From an uncultured Clostridia bacterium (GTDB taxonomy: Bacteria; Bacillota; Clostridia; Oscillospirales; Oscillospiraceae): a DNA stretch of 39,907 nucleotides. Position 1 is the stretch's first letter. Each line of letters opens with the position of its first letter. The notes under the pieces were generated by a model. The model did no database searches. It worked only from the letters and a program-made list of their open reading frames with translations, and was not told the DNA's origin. The stretch spans positions 1 to 39,907 of the forward strand of contig CAMZIY010000005.1 in the NCBI GenBank assembly GCA_947307365.1, written 5' to 3'. Shown one piece after another: positions 23,896 to 31,400 of this stretch. A program made the position numbers and the translations under genes.

Positions 23896-25011
23896 ATGGA
23901 TTTGCCTTCCCAGGTCACCAATTATCAGTGCCCCGCCTGTACGGGCCCGCTGAAGTACGATCCCCAGTCCGGGAAACTCGTCTGCGAATACTGCGAGTCC
24001 GTTTACGATCCCAAAGAGATCGAAACTCTGTACGCCCAGAAGGAAGCCGAGGCGGAAGCCGCCAAGAAAAAGGCGGACGCCCAGTATGCCCAGGCCGTCG
24101 CCCAGATCCCCGAGGGGTCCCCCTGGAGCGAAGCGGAGGCCAATGGGCTGAAGGTCTACAACTGCCCCTCCTGCGGCGCGGAGATCATCTGCGAGGCGAC
24201 CACCGCCGCCACCAGCTGCATCTACTGCGGCAACCCCACCGTGGTGCCCGGTCAGCTGGGGGGCATGCTGAAGCCGGATTTCGTCATTCCCTTCCAGAAA
24301 ACCAGGGAAGACGCCCTGGCTGCCCTGAAGCAGTTCTACCAGGGCAAAAAACTTCTCCCGAAGGCCTTCAGTCAGGCCTCTCACATGGAGGAGATCAAAG
24401 GCCTGTACGTCCCCTTCTGGCTGTTTGACGGCAAAGCCGAGGGCCGGGCCATCTACAATGCCTCCAACTCCCGCTCCTGGACCGAGGGCAGCTACCGGGT
24501 CACGGAGACGCAGTATTACCAGCTCGACCGGGCCGGCACCCTGAATTTCCAGCATGTTCCCGTGGACGCCTCCAAAAACATGAAGGACGACTATATGGAG
24601 TCCATCGAACCTTATGATTACGGGGAACTGAAGCCCTTCTCCACCGCTTATCTGCCGGGCTTCCTGGCGGACAAATACGACGTGGACGCAAAGGAAAGCG
24701 CTTCCCGGGCTTCCGACCGGGCAAAGCAGAGCTTCATGGACGCCCTGGCCGGCACCGTGAACGGATACGCCTCCGTGGGCATGCGGGAAGGCCGGGCGGA
24801 CTTCTATCCCAGCAAAGCCTCCTATGCCCTGCTGCCCGTGTGGATGCTCCACACCAAATGGCAGGACAAGGATTATTACTTTGCCATGAACGGCCAGACC
24901 GGGAAGCTGGTGGGGGATCTGCCCACCTCCAAGGGCCGCTTCTGGGCCTGGTTCGGCGGGATCTGGGCGGCGGTGTTTGCGGTGATCGAGATCATCAGCA
25001 GGCTGCTCTGA
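23896..25011 (+). CDS. Zinc-ribbon protein with C-terminal membrane anchor
   Basis: A product of about 371 residues. Near the N-terminus is a zinc ribbon CPAC...CEYC (spacing as in TFIIB-type ribbons), then a short Lys/Glu/Ala coiled segment, a second ribbon CPSC...CIYC, and a globular region (GLYVPFWLFDGKAEG, YQLDRAGTLNFQHVPVDAS, LLPVWMLHTKWQDKDYYFAMNGQTGKLVGDLP). It ends in a hydrophobic tail (WFGGIWAAVFAVIEII). Related hypothetical proteins are common in Clostridia; function unknown. An AAGGAGG at 23887-23893 leaves just 2 nt before the ATG at 23896 but 8 nt before the in-frame TTG at 23902, so the TTG may be the real start. The next gene follows after 26 bp. Confidence 0.75.
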   Translation: MDLPSQVTNYQCPACTGPLKYDPQSGKLVCEYCESVYDPKEIETLYAQKEAEAEAAKKKADAQYAQAVAQIPEGSPWSEAEANGLKVYNCPSCGAEIICEATTAATSCIYCGNPTVVPGQLGGMLKPDFVIPFQKTREDALAALKQFYQGKKLLPKAFSQASHMEEIKGLYVPFWLFDGKAEGRAIYNASNSRSWTEGSYRVTETQYYQLDRAGTLNFQHVPVDASKNMKDDYMESIEPYDYGELKPFSTAYLPGFLADKYDVDAKESASRASDRAKQSFMDALAGTVNGYASVGMREGRADFYPSKASYALLPVWMLHTKWQDKDYYFAMNGQTGKLVGDLPTSKGRFWAWFGGIWAAVFAVIEIISRLL

Positions 25012-25037
25012 GCAGGCGGAAAGGCAGGGATAACGAG

Positions 25038-26084
25038 ATGAAACGAATTCTTCTGTTCCTGGCGGCGGCGGCGCTGCTGCTCGCCTTCCTCCCCGGCTTC
25101 ACCGCGCTGGCTGCGGATGAGGAAACGCTGCCCTACGTGACGGACGCGGCCAAACTTCTGTCGGAATCCGAAGCGGAGACGCTGAATCAGCAGGCAGCGG
25201 AACTGACGGAGAAGTACGGCATCGCCGTGCGCATCCTCACCGTGAGTTCCATCGGCGAGTTCAGCATCGAGAGTTTCGCCGAGGCGGCTTTCGATCAGTA
25301 CCATCTGGGCTACGGGGACCGGAACAGCTGCATCATGCTCCTGCTGAGCATGGAATACCGGGACTATGATATCTTCGCCCACGGCTACGGCAACGACGCC
25401 TTTACGGACTACGGCAAGGAGCTGATCGCGGACGACATCGTTCCCGAGCTGAAGGTCAACGACTGGTACGGCGCCTTCGGCGTCTTCCTGCAGGACTGCG
25501 ACGAATATCTGGCCAAAGCCGCCCAGGGCGAGCCGGTGGATATCCCCTTCGTGCTGAACAGCTTCGACTATTCCTTCACCGATCCGGGAGATACCTTCCA
25601 GCTGTATGCCGCCACTCTCTCCGGCCGGCCCGTCAGCGTCAGCTGGCGCTCCTCGGATCCCAGCGTGGCCACGGTGGACGAGAACGGCCTGGTCACCGCG
25701 GTGAACCGCGGCAGCGCCAGGATCATCGCCTATGGGGACGGCTTCACCAACGAATGCTCCGTCTGGGTGGAGAACAGCGCCAACGCCGCTGCCACCCGCA
25801 CCCTGCTCCACGCGGTCATCGCCCTCATCCCGGCGCTGATCGCCACGCTGACCATGAAGGGCAAGATGAAGACCGTGCATAAGCAGCGGACGGCCGCCCA
25901 GTATACCGGCTGGGACCAGCTGAACCTGCAGATCAATGAAGACCGGTTCGTCCACCGCAGCGTGCACCGGACGAGGATCGAAAGCAACAGCGGCCCCCGC
26001 GCCGGCGGCGGCGGTGGCGGCGGCAGCCATGGCGGGACCTCCGTCAGCTCCCATGGCAGCTCCCACCACAGCGGAAAGTTTTGA
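25038..26084 (+). CDS. TPM-domain membrane protein with Big_2 Ig-like domain
   Basis: A 348-residue protein with a signal peptide (about 1-26, ending ALAADEE) and a TPM domain (about 32-155: PYVTDAAKLLSESEAETLNQQAAELTEKYGIAVRILTV, then DRNSCIMLLLSMEYRDYDIFAHG). It continues with a Big_2 type Ig-like domain (about 170-248: DPGDTFQLYA, SDPSVATVDENGLVTAV), a membrane segment (about 260-275) and a Gly/Ser/His-rich tail. TPM proteins are typically membrane-anchored with a glycine-rich tail; an Ig-like insert is unusual. Role unknown, extracytoplasmic. The open frame upstream of 25038 overlaps the previous gene; the ATG has GGCAGGG about 9 nt upstream. It overlaps the next gene's TTG by 4 bp. Confidence 0.8.
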   Translation: MKRILLFLAAAALLLAFLPGFTALAADEETLPYVTDAAKLLSESEAETLNQQAAELTEKYGIAVRILTVSSIGEFSIESFAEAAFDQYHLGYGDRNSCIMLLLSMEYRDYDIFAHGYGNDAFTDYGKELIADDIVPELKVNDWYGAFGVFLQDCDEYLAKAAQGEPVDIPFVLNSFDYSFTDPGDTFQLYAATLSGRPVSVSWRSSDPSVATVDENGLVTAVNRGSARIIAYGDGFTNECSVWVENSANAAATRTLLHAVIALIPALIATLTMKGKMKTVHKQRTAAQYTGWDQLNLQINEDRFVHRSVHRTRIESNSGPRAGGGGGGGSHGGTSVSSHGSSHHSGKF

Positions 26085-26512
26085 AACCCTTTCTCTGGTA
26101 TCTGCTCCAGTTCACCTGGGGCCTGCCCCAGAATCTGGGGGGATTGCTCTGGTTCCTGTTCTACCTGCGTAAACCTCATCGGATCTGGAACGGAGCCGTT
26201 GTCACCCGCATCCGGCGGAAACGCTTCTCCGGCGGCTTTACCCTGGGCATCTTCATTTTTCTGACGGAGCCTCTGAGCGAAGAAGCGGAGCACGATCTGC
26301 TCATCCATGAATACGGGCATACGATCCAATCCCTCTATCTCGGCCCCTTCTGGAGCCTGAGCATCGGTCTCCCTTCCATGCTCTGGTGCAATCTTCCTCC
26401 CTTCCGGCGGCTCCGGCAGAAGCGGCGCATCTCCTACAGCGCCCTGTACTGCGAGGGCTGGGCGGATAAGCTGGGACAAAAGAGCACGGGAGAGCGGTTC
26501 ATGCGGGAATGA
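26081..26512 (+). CDS. Small membrane protein with HEYGH motif
   Basis: A 143-residue protein starting at a TTG (26081) that overlaps the stop of the TPM gene (TTGA), implying translational coupling. It has an N-terminal hydrophobic helix (FLWYLLQFTWGLPQNLGGLLWFLFYL), a central hydrophobic stretch, and HEYGHTIQSLYLG near 77-89. That is an HExxH zinc-binding signature, and the later CEGWADKLG may supply a third ligand (Glu). A minimal membrane zinc peptidase is possible but unproven. The family is not recognised by name. A strong terminator follows. Confidence 0.7.
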   Translation: MKPFLWYLLQFTWGLPQNLGGLLWFLFYLRKPHRIWNGAVVTRIRRKRFSGGFTLGIFIFLTEPLSEEAEHDLLIHEYGHTIQSLYLGPFWSLSIGLPSMLWCNLPPFRRLRQKRRISYSALYCEGWADKLGQKSTGERFMRE

Positions 26513-26529
26513 GTGATCAGTGGAAAGAT

Positions 26530-26561
26530 ACCGGCGCGCTGAGTGAAATCAGCGCGCCGGT
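26530..26561. terminator. Strong intrinsic terminator
   Basis: A 13-bp perfect stem (ACCGGCGCGCTGA/TCAGCGCGCCGGT) with loop GTGAAA, followed on the plus strand by TTTTC. It ends the zinc-ribbon/TPM/HEYGH run and abuts the convergent dpaB stop. Confidence 0.9.
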
Positions 26562-26564
26562 TTT

Positions 26565-27137
26565 TCAGTCGGGCGGCAGAAGCAGGGGCTGGAGCTGCCG
26601 TCCCTCCAGGGCCGCCCGGATCGTTTCGGGCAGCAGCGTGAAGTCCGCTACCAGGCTGGTGGGCTTCCCCCGGGGATCATCCTGGCGGAAGGGGACGAAA
26701 TAATAATGCTTCCGGTTCAGCAGCAGGCCCAGGTTCGCCGCCCCCGCCGCCAGGCCGTCGTTGGTGCTCACCCCGAGAACAACAGGCCTGGCGTTGCGCA
26801 GATGCGCCTTGCAGGCGAAGGTCACGGCGGTATCCGCCACCCCGGCAGCCAGCTTTGCCAGGGTGTTCCCCGTGCAGGGGACCACGGCCAGAATATCCAG
26901 CAGTCCCTTGGGCCCGATGGGCTCCGCCTCCTCCAGCCGGAGGATGGGCTCCCGTCCGCAGATCTCCCGCACTTCCGCCAGAAAACGGGAAGCCAGGCCG
27001 AATCGGGTATCCGTCTCCGCCGCCGCGGGAGAGAGGATCGGGGTGATCTCACAGGTCTCCGCCAGCTCCCGCATCACCGGGAGCGCCGCATCAAAGGTAC
27101 AGAAGGAACCGCACAGGGCAAAACCCAGACGGATCAT
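26565..27137 (-). CDS. dpaB: Dipicolinate synthase subunit B
   Basis: A 190-residue flavoprotein-like subunit (SpoVFB) that with DpaA makes dipicolinic acid for the spore core in the mother cell during sporulation. Recognised by IRLGFALCGSFCTFDAALPVMREL at the start, ETDTRFGLASRFLAEVREICG, DILAVVPCTGNTLAKLAAGVADTAVTFACKAHLRN, and a NRKHYYFVPFRQDDPRGKPTSLVADF end. The ATG at 27137 overlaps the dpaA stop (ATGA at 27134-27137), showing coupling. The frame is open further upstream but that is dpaA sequence in another frame. Its presence is good evidence that the organism forms endospores. Confidence 0.92.
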   Translation of the reverse strand: MIRLGFALCGSFCTFDAALPVMRELAETCEITPILSPAAAETDTRFGLASRFLAEVREICGREPILRLEEAEPIGPKGLLDILAVVPCTGNTLAKLAAGVADTAVTFACKAHLRNARPVVLGVSTNDGLAAGAANLGLLLNRKHYYFVPFRQDDPRGKPTSLVADFTLLPETIRAALEGRQLQPLLLPPD

Positions 27138-27838
27138 AGCTGATTCTCCTCCTTCAGGATCCGGTCTATGGAGGCCTTCAGCACCCTTGCGGCTGTCACT
27201 GGGGCGGTTTTCCCCGGCAGGCCGGGACAGGGCAGCACGCCCCGCAGATCCCGGAAACCCCCGGGCTTTGAGGCCAGCTCCAGACACACCGTTCCCTTCG
27301 GCGCCCGATCCAGGATTGGCTCCGGTACGGTATTGAACAGAAAATCGAATCCCTTTCCCTCCCCCGGCTCATCCAGGACCCGGCAGCCCTCGACGCGGGC
27401 CTCGGCCCGGCTCTCCTCCCGGCGGGCGCAGACGGTCACCCGGCAGCCCAGACCCCTGAGTCGGGACGCCAGCGCCCTGCCGATGCGGCCGTAGCCCAGG
27501 ATCAGGACGTCGGAATCCCACAGGGTCCGGTCTGACGTCCGGATGGCCTCCCCGATGGCGCCTTCCGCCGTGATGGCAGCGTTCAGCACCTGCACCGCCT
27601 CGGAATCATAGTAATCCCGAAGATGCAGATCGGGCCGCCGGCCTGCCGCGCCCCCCGCCAGCACCCGGCTTCCGGGCTGCAGGGTCTCCAGCAGAGGATG
27701 GGCTGCCGTAGGCAGGGGAAAGACGATCCAGTCCGCTTCCAGCCCCGGGCTGTACACAGGCGTCTTATGCCCATCCGCCCGAAGCAGACCGGCCAGGGCC
27801 TCCTGCCTGGCGTCGCCGGGGATCATGGCAAGGATCAT
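27134..27838 (-). CDS. dpaA: Dipicolinate synthase subunit A
   Basis: A 234-residue product, shorter than the roughly 290-300 residues usual for DpaA/SpoVFA. It catalyses the dehydrogenase-like step toward dipicolinate from the lysine pathway intermediate. It has an N-terminal MIPGDARQEALAGLLRADGH, a central AITAEGAIGEAI block, and a Rossmann dinucleotide site LILGYGRIGRALASRLRGLG with VTVCARRE after it, then a C-terminal CLELASKPGGFRD. The ATG at 27838 is preferred over GTG at 27847 because GGAGG is 8 nt upstream of the ATG. Expression is expected from a mother-cell sigma factor, but no such promoter was identified with confidence. Confidence 0.9.
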   Translation of the reverse strand: MILAMIPGDARQEALAGLLRADGHKTPVYSPGLEADWIVFPLPTAAHPLLETLQPGSRVLAGGAAGRRPDLHLRDYYDSEAVQVLNAAITAEGAIGEAIRTSDRTLWDSDVLILGYGRIGRALASRLRGLGCRVTVCARREESRAEARVEGCRVLDEPGEGKGFDFLFNTVPEPILDRAPKGTVCLELASKPGGFRDLRGVLPCPGLPGKTAPVTAARVLKASIDRILKEENQL

Positions 27839-27896
27839 GCCGCTCACCTCCAGGCCAGTATACGCGGGGAGAGGCAGGTCGGTGCAGACAGAAAGG

Positions 27897-27922
27897 CCGC
27901 CCGGCGCAGGTGCGCCGGGCGG
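27897..27922 (-). terminator. Terminator after ybaB
   Basis: CCGCCCGGCGCA pairs with TGCGCCGGGCGG with almost no loop, 19 bp past the ybaB stop. On the minus strand it is followed by CCTTTCTGTC. It separates the dnaX-ybaB transcript from dpaAB. Confidence 0.75.
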
Positions 27923-27941
27923 TGTGTATGGGGGATCCGGT

Positions 27942-28301
27942 TCAGAAGCCCAGATTCAGTCCTCCGGTGAGCTTGTTCATGTTGTCTGCCTTGGCGGAAT
28001 CCGCCTTCCGCAGCGCCTCGTTCACCGCAGCAACGATCATATCCTGCAGCATTTCCACGTCCTCGGGATCCACCGCTTCGGGGTCGATGGTGAGGCTGAG
28101 GAGCTCGTTCTTCCCGCTGACCTCCGCCTTGACCACACCGCCGCCGGCGGTGGCCTCATAGGTCTGCTTTTCCAGCTCCTCCTGCATTTTCAGCATTTCC
28201 TGCTGCATCTTCTGAGCCTGGCGGACCATATTCATGTTCATCCCGCCGGAAAACCCGCCGCCGCCGCCGTAGGAGCCGCCGCGAAACGCACCCTTTGCCA
28301 T
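27942..28301 (-). CDS. ybaB: YbaB/EbfC family nucleoid-associated protein
   Basis: A 119-residue DNA-binding protein of the YbaB family, normally encoded next to dnaX and recR. After a Gly/Ser/Phe/Met-rich N-terminal extension of about 20 residues it shows MVRQAQKMQQEMLKMQEELEKQTYEATAGGGVVKAEV, the typical helix and strand, and LTIDPEAVDPEDVEMLQDMIVAAVNEAL. The ribosome site GGAGG lies inside the end of dnaX and the two genes abut without a gap. recR, the usual third gene, is not downstream; dpaA is found instead. Confidence 0.92.
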   Translation of the reverse strand: MAKGAFRGGSYGGGGGFSGGMNMNMVRQAQKMQQEMLKMQEELEKQTYEATAGGGVVKAEVSGKNELLSLTIDPEAVDPEDVEMLQDMIVAAVNEALRKADSAKADNMNKLTGGLNLGF

Positions 28302-29840
28302 TTATTTCTCCTCCTTGAACCCAAATTGACTGAACAGATCGTTTACCGCCGCAAAGCGGTCTCCGCCTACGCCCGCCACAGCCTGCGCCCTCACAGGTAC
28401 GGGACGGCCGGCCAGCTTCTCCGCCGCGGTCCGGATCAGATCCAGGTTTTGTTCCACCGTCTGCAACGCCGCATCGTTCCGGGAGGTGAGGACCAGCATC
28501 TCTCCCTCCAGCTTCCCGGTGACGTTGGCCTGGTCCGAAAGCATCACATAGTCCCCCATGAACAAGCTGTCCTCCAGCCGGCTCAGGATCGCCTCCCAGG
28601 TCACTTCCGGAGGAGCGGGGTCTTCCTCCGTCTGAACCGGCTCCGCCGGGGGCGGAACGGAGGCGGCTGTCTCCCTCTCCGCCGCAGGCGCGGGATGAGG
28701 GGCTGTTTCCGGAGTCTGGGCGGGGACCCGGGCGTCGGGCTGGGGCGCAGGGACAAAGGCGGCGGGCTTCACTCCGCAGAGACGCACCAGGCAGAGCTCC
28801 GCGCAGAGCCGCCGGTCGCTGCTGCGGTCCAGGGCTGCGTCCGCCTCCTCCAGCACATCCAGAGCGGCCAGAAGGCTGCCCACGTCCGTATTCCTCGCAA
28901 GCTGTTCCAGCGTGCTGTCCCCATAGCCGCCGGACATGAGCGCGCCGCCGGAACCCGGGGCTACAAAGCGCAGGAGAAGATCCCTGTGGAGGGAAGCCAG
29001 CTGCTCCAGTACGGAGGCCACGTCCTTTCCCGCCTGATACAGGCTGTCCAGGATCTCCAGGGCGGTGTCACTGTCCCCCCGCTGAATGGCTTCCAGCAGG
29101 CGGCAAATCTCATCGTTCTCCGCCAGACCGATGGCGGAAAGCACCCGCTCCCGGTCGATCTTCGCCCCGGAGCACTGATCCAGCAGACTCAAGGCATCCC
29201 GAAGAGCGCCGTCCGCCAGACGGCTCAGAAGGCCGGCCGCTTCCTCATCCAGTTCCAGCCCCTCCGCCTGCGCCACCTGCAGCAGCCGGGTCCGGATCCG
29301 TTCCGGCGGCACCCGGTGGAAGGAATAGCGCTGGCAGCGGGACAGGATGGTCGCCGGCACCTTGTACAGCTCCGTGGTGGCCAGGATGAAGATCAGGTGC
29401 TCCGGCGGTTCCTCGATGGTCTTCAGCAAAGCGTTGAACGCGGCCTTGGAGAGCATATGGACCTCGTCGATGATGTACACCCGTCTCCTTGCGGCGACGG
29501 GGGCATATACCGCCTCGTCCCGGATGGCCCGGACGTCGTCCACGCCGTTGTTGGAGGCGGCGTCCATCTCCGTCACATCCAGGATGGAGCCGGATTCGAT
29601 GCCCCGGCAGATCTCGCACTGACCGCAGGGGCTGCCCCCCACCGGATTCAGGCAGTTCACCGCCTTGGCCAACAGCTTGGCGCAGGTGGTCTTGCCGGTG
29701 CCCCGGGTGCCGGTGAACAGATAGGCATGGCTGGGCCGATCCGTCAGCACCTGTTTTTTCAGGATCTCGGTGATGTGTTCCTGGCCCACTACCTCGTCAA
29801 AAGTCCTGGGTCTCCACTTGCGGTACAGCGCCTGATACAT
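28302..29840 (-). CDS. dnaX: DNA polymerase III subunit gamma/tau
   Basis: A 512-residue clamp-loader ATPase. The N-terminus MYQALYRKWRPRTFDEVVGQ is the family start. Walker A is GTRGTGKTT (near 44-52), a zinc-binding set follows (CLNPVGGSPCGQCEIC), then Walker B IIDEVHML, LLKTIEEPPEHLIFILAT (sensor 1), SRCQRYSF, DGALRDALSLLDQ (sensor 2), and a Pro/Ala/Glu-rich tail leading to a C-terminal domain. Two ATGs lie close together (29846 and 29840); the ribosome site GGAG is about 9 nt from 29840 and too close to the first. It lies just downstream of the SRP RNA, as in other Firmicutes. Confidence 0.95.
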   Translation of the reverse strand: MYQALYRKWRPRTFDEVVGQEHITEILKKQVLTDRPSHAYLFTGTRGTGKTTCAKLLAKAVNCLNPVGGSPCGQCEICRGIESGSILDVTEMDAASNNGVDDVRAIRDEAVYAPVAARRRVYIIDEVHMLSKAAFNALLKTIEEPPEHLIFILATTELYKVPATILSRCQRYSFHRVPPERIRTRLLQVAQAEGLELDEEAAGLLSRLADGALRDALSLLDQCSGAKIDRERVLSAIGLAENDEICRLLEAIQRGDSDTALEILDSLYQAGKDVASVLEQLASLHRDLLLRFVAPGSGGALMSGGYGDSTLEQLARNTDVGSLLAALDVLEEADAALDRSSDRRLCAELCLVRLCGVKPAAFVPAPQPDARVPAQTPETAPHPAPAAERETAASVPPPAEPVQTEEDPAPPEVTWEAILSRLEDSLFMGDYVMLSDQANVTGKLEGEMLVLTSRNDAALQTVEQNLDLIRTAAEKLAGRPVPVRAQAVAGVGGDRFAAVNDLFSQFGFKEEK

Positions 29841-29879
29841 GCTCATTCTCCTCAACGATAAAAAGCTCCGCCCGGCATA

Positions 29880-30161
29880 GGGCAGAACCGCACACCCGCC
29901 TTTGACCGCTTTGATCCGTTCGGAATCCCTGCAGCCGGCTCGGGACCGGCTGCCTTGCGGCACACGTGGCGCACCGCTTAATGCTGCTCGGTCTCCCGCC
30001 TGACATGGTTCACGGGGCCGCGTTGCGCAAGACCGATCCGTCATTACTGCTTACAGGGAGCAGACAACACACCAAAGGGCCGGGGGCGGGGATTCATCCC
30101 TGCTGTAGCGGTTTGCAGGTACAGGGCACCGCTAACTCCCCGACTAGTGCGGCTCTGCCCC
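29880..30161 (-). ncRNA. ffs: Signal recognition particle RNA, large (Alu-containing) type
   Basis: About 282 nt, transcribed on the minus strand toward dnaX. The ends pair in a long helix (GGGGCAGAGCCGCAC with GTGCGGTTCTGCCC). The 5' Alu region contains AGTTAGCGGTGCCCTGTACC and TGCAAACCGCTACAGCAGGG, close to Bacillus scRNA as I recall it. The Ffh-binding helix 8 reads CAGG-CGG-GAGA-CCG-AGCAGC: the conserved asymmetric and symmetric loops around a GNRA tetraloop (GAGA instead of the common GGAA). Its 5' end could extend a few nt toward the promoter at 30193. A CTTTTTA run follows the 3' end and probably terminates it before dnaX. Confidence 0.93.
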
Positions 30162-30192
30162 GGGTCGGTCGGGGCTTTGCCGATATGCAGAT

Positions 30193-30221
30193 ATTTTACA
30201 ATACTTCCGCGCCGGAATCAA
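30193..30221 (-). promoter_or_regulatory. Promoter of the SRP RNA gene
   Basis: TTGATT (30221-30216), a 17-bp spacer and TAAAAT (30198-30193), about 25-30 bp upstream of the mature 5' end, in an AT-rich patch between the CPBP gene and the RNA. Confidence 0.7.
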
Positions 30222-30252
30222 CCCTATTTTGCACCGATCCGGTCCCCGCCAT

Positions 30253-31251
30253 TCAGGTCACCAGCAAGCTCAGGACCATCTGCAGAGAAGAGGCCAGGAG
30301 GAATACGGCGAAGCCTCCGGTGAGGAAAACCGTGCAGAACGCCGTCCAGGGTTCCGGCAGCCTGTCCTCCGGCGTGCGCCGGCGCAGCCGGGGAAACCGC
30401 TTCACCAGCAGCACGATCCCGGCGACGGTGCAGCAAAAGATCACCAGGCTGAACAGGCTCATGCCCAGCACGGCGGGAAGATTCTCCACCAGATCCGGCA
30501 TCGCCTCCCGGCCTTGAGTCAGAAGTTCTTCCAGGCTGACAGAATCTCCGTCTCCCAGGATCAGCATGGGGACCAAAGAGCCAATGGCGTTCACCAGGAT
30601 ATGCAGGATGATCGTATAACGAAGTCTGCCGGTGCGCACATAGATGCTGCCGAAAACAAGGCCGACTCCGAAAGCATAGAAAAACTGGCTCAGATTGCCG
30701 TGGAAAAGGCCGAAGGCCAGGGCGGAAAACAGTACCGCCGTGGGCCGGTCGATGGTGCGCATCCGGTCCAGCAGGAGCTTCCGGAAAATGAGTTCCTCCA
30801 TGATGGGGGCCAGGATCACCGCAAACAGGGCCACAGACCAGAGATCCAGGCGGCTCAGCATCCGCTCCAGGGGATTATCCCCCGTGCCGCCCAGGATCCG
30901 CCCCAGGAGGCCGGTGATCCCCTGCCCCAGCAGATTGCAGGGGTAGAGTACGCCCATGCACATGAGCAGGCAGATCATCAGTTCCCCGAATCCTCCCAGG
31001 CCCGCCTTCTCCGGAAGGCTGGCCGGAGCTTTGGGAAGGAGCAGAAGGAAAAGGGGAAAACCCACCAGGTACATACAGACGAAGCTGAGGGCGGTGATGA
31101 ACCAGCCCTGAAGCAGAAGGTCCGGCGCCAGCAGGCCAAGCACCAGGGCAGCGGCGTATTGCGCCGCCACCGCCGCTGCCAGGAAAACGAAGCAGGCCAG
31201 GGCGATGCGGGAATAATGTTTTCTCAGGACCGGGGATACGGATGCTTCCAA
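30253..31251 (-). CDS. CPBP family intramembrane metalloprotease
   Basis: A 332-residue polytopic membrane protein with about 8 hydrophobic segments. The CPBP (Abi, CAAX-like) motifs are present in order: APIMEELIFR near 148-157 (catalytic Glu pair), FGLFHGNLSQFFYAFGVGLVFG (His), and LHILVNAIGSLVP (His/Asn). Such proteins cut within the membrane; their substrates in Clostridia are mostly unknown. The start is TTG at 31251 with AGGAGG 8 nt upstream. It lies directly upstream of the SRP RNA but has its own end. Confidence 0.85.
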   Translation of the reverse strand: MEASVSPVLRKHYSRIALACFVFLAAAVAAQYAAALVLGLLAPDLLLQGWFITALSFVCMYLVGFPLFLLLLPKAPASLPEKAGLGGFGELMICLLMCMGVLYPCNLLGQGITGLLGRILGGTGDNPLERMLSRLDLWSVALFAVILAPIMEELIFRKLLLDRMRTIDRPTAVLFSALAFGLFHGNLSQFFYAFGVGLVFGSIYVRTGRLRYTIILHILVNAIGSLVPMLILGDGDSVSLEELLTQGREAMPDLVENLPAVLGMSLFSLVIFCCTVAGIVLLVKRFPRLRRRTPEDRLPEPWTAFCTVFLTGGFAVFLLASSLQMVLSLLVT

Positions 31252-31331
31252 AGGTCAGTCCTCCTCTCCCGCGCAGCCGGAAACGGGACGGGCGATCCGA
31301 ATCAAAAGGACGATCGTTCTTACGGAAAAAA

Positions 31332-31380
31332 CGGGACCGTCTGCGGCTGCCGTGATCCGGCATGGACACAGACGGTCCCG
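31332..31380 (-). terminator. Intrinsic terminator of the Big_2 membrane protein gene
   Basis: A 12-bp stem CGGGACCGTCTG/CAGACGGTCCCG with a long partly paired loop, 20 bp past the minus-strand stop and followed on that strand by TTTTTT. Confidence 0.88.
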
Positions 31381-31400
31381 CGTATTGCGGTTTTACCTGT

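Noticed and set aside
27857..27862. TATACT upstream of dpaA as a -10 box
   Set aside because: No -35 partner fits, and dpaA is expected to use a mother-cell sigma factor, so the match is not convincing.
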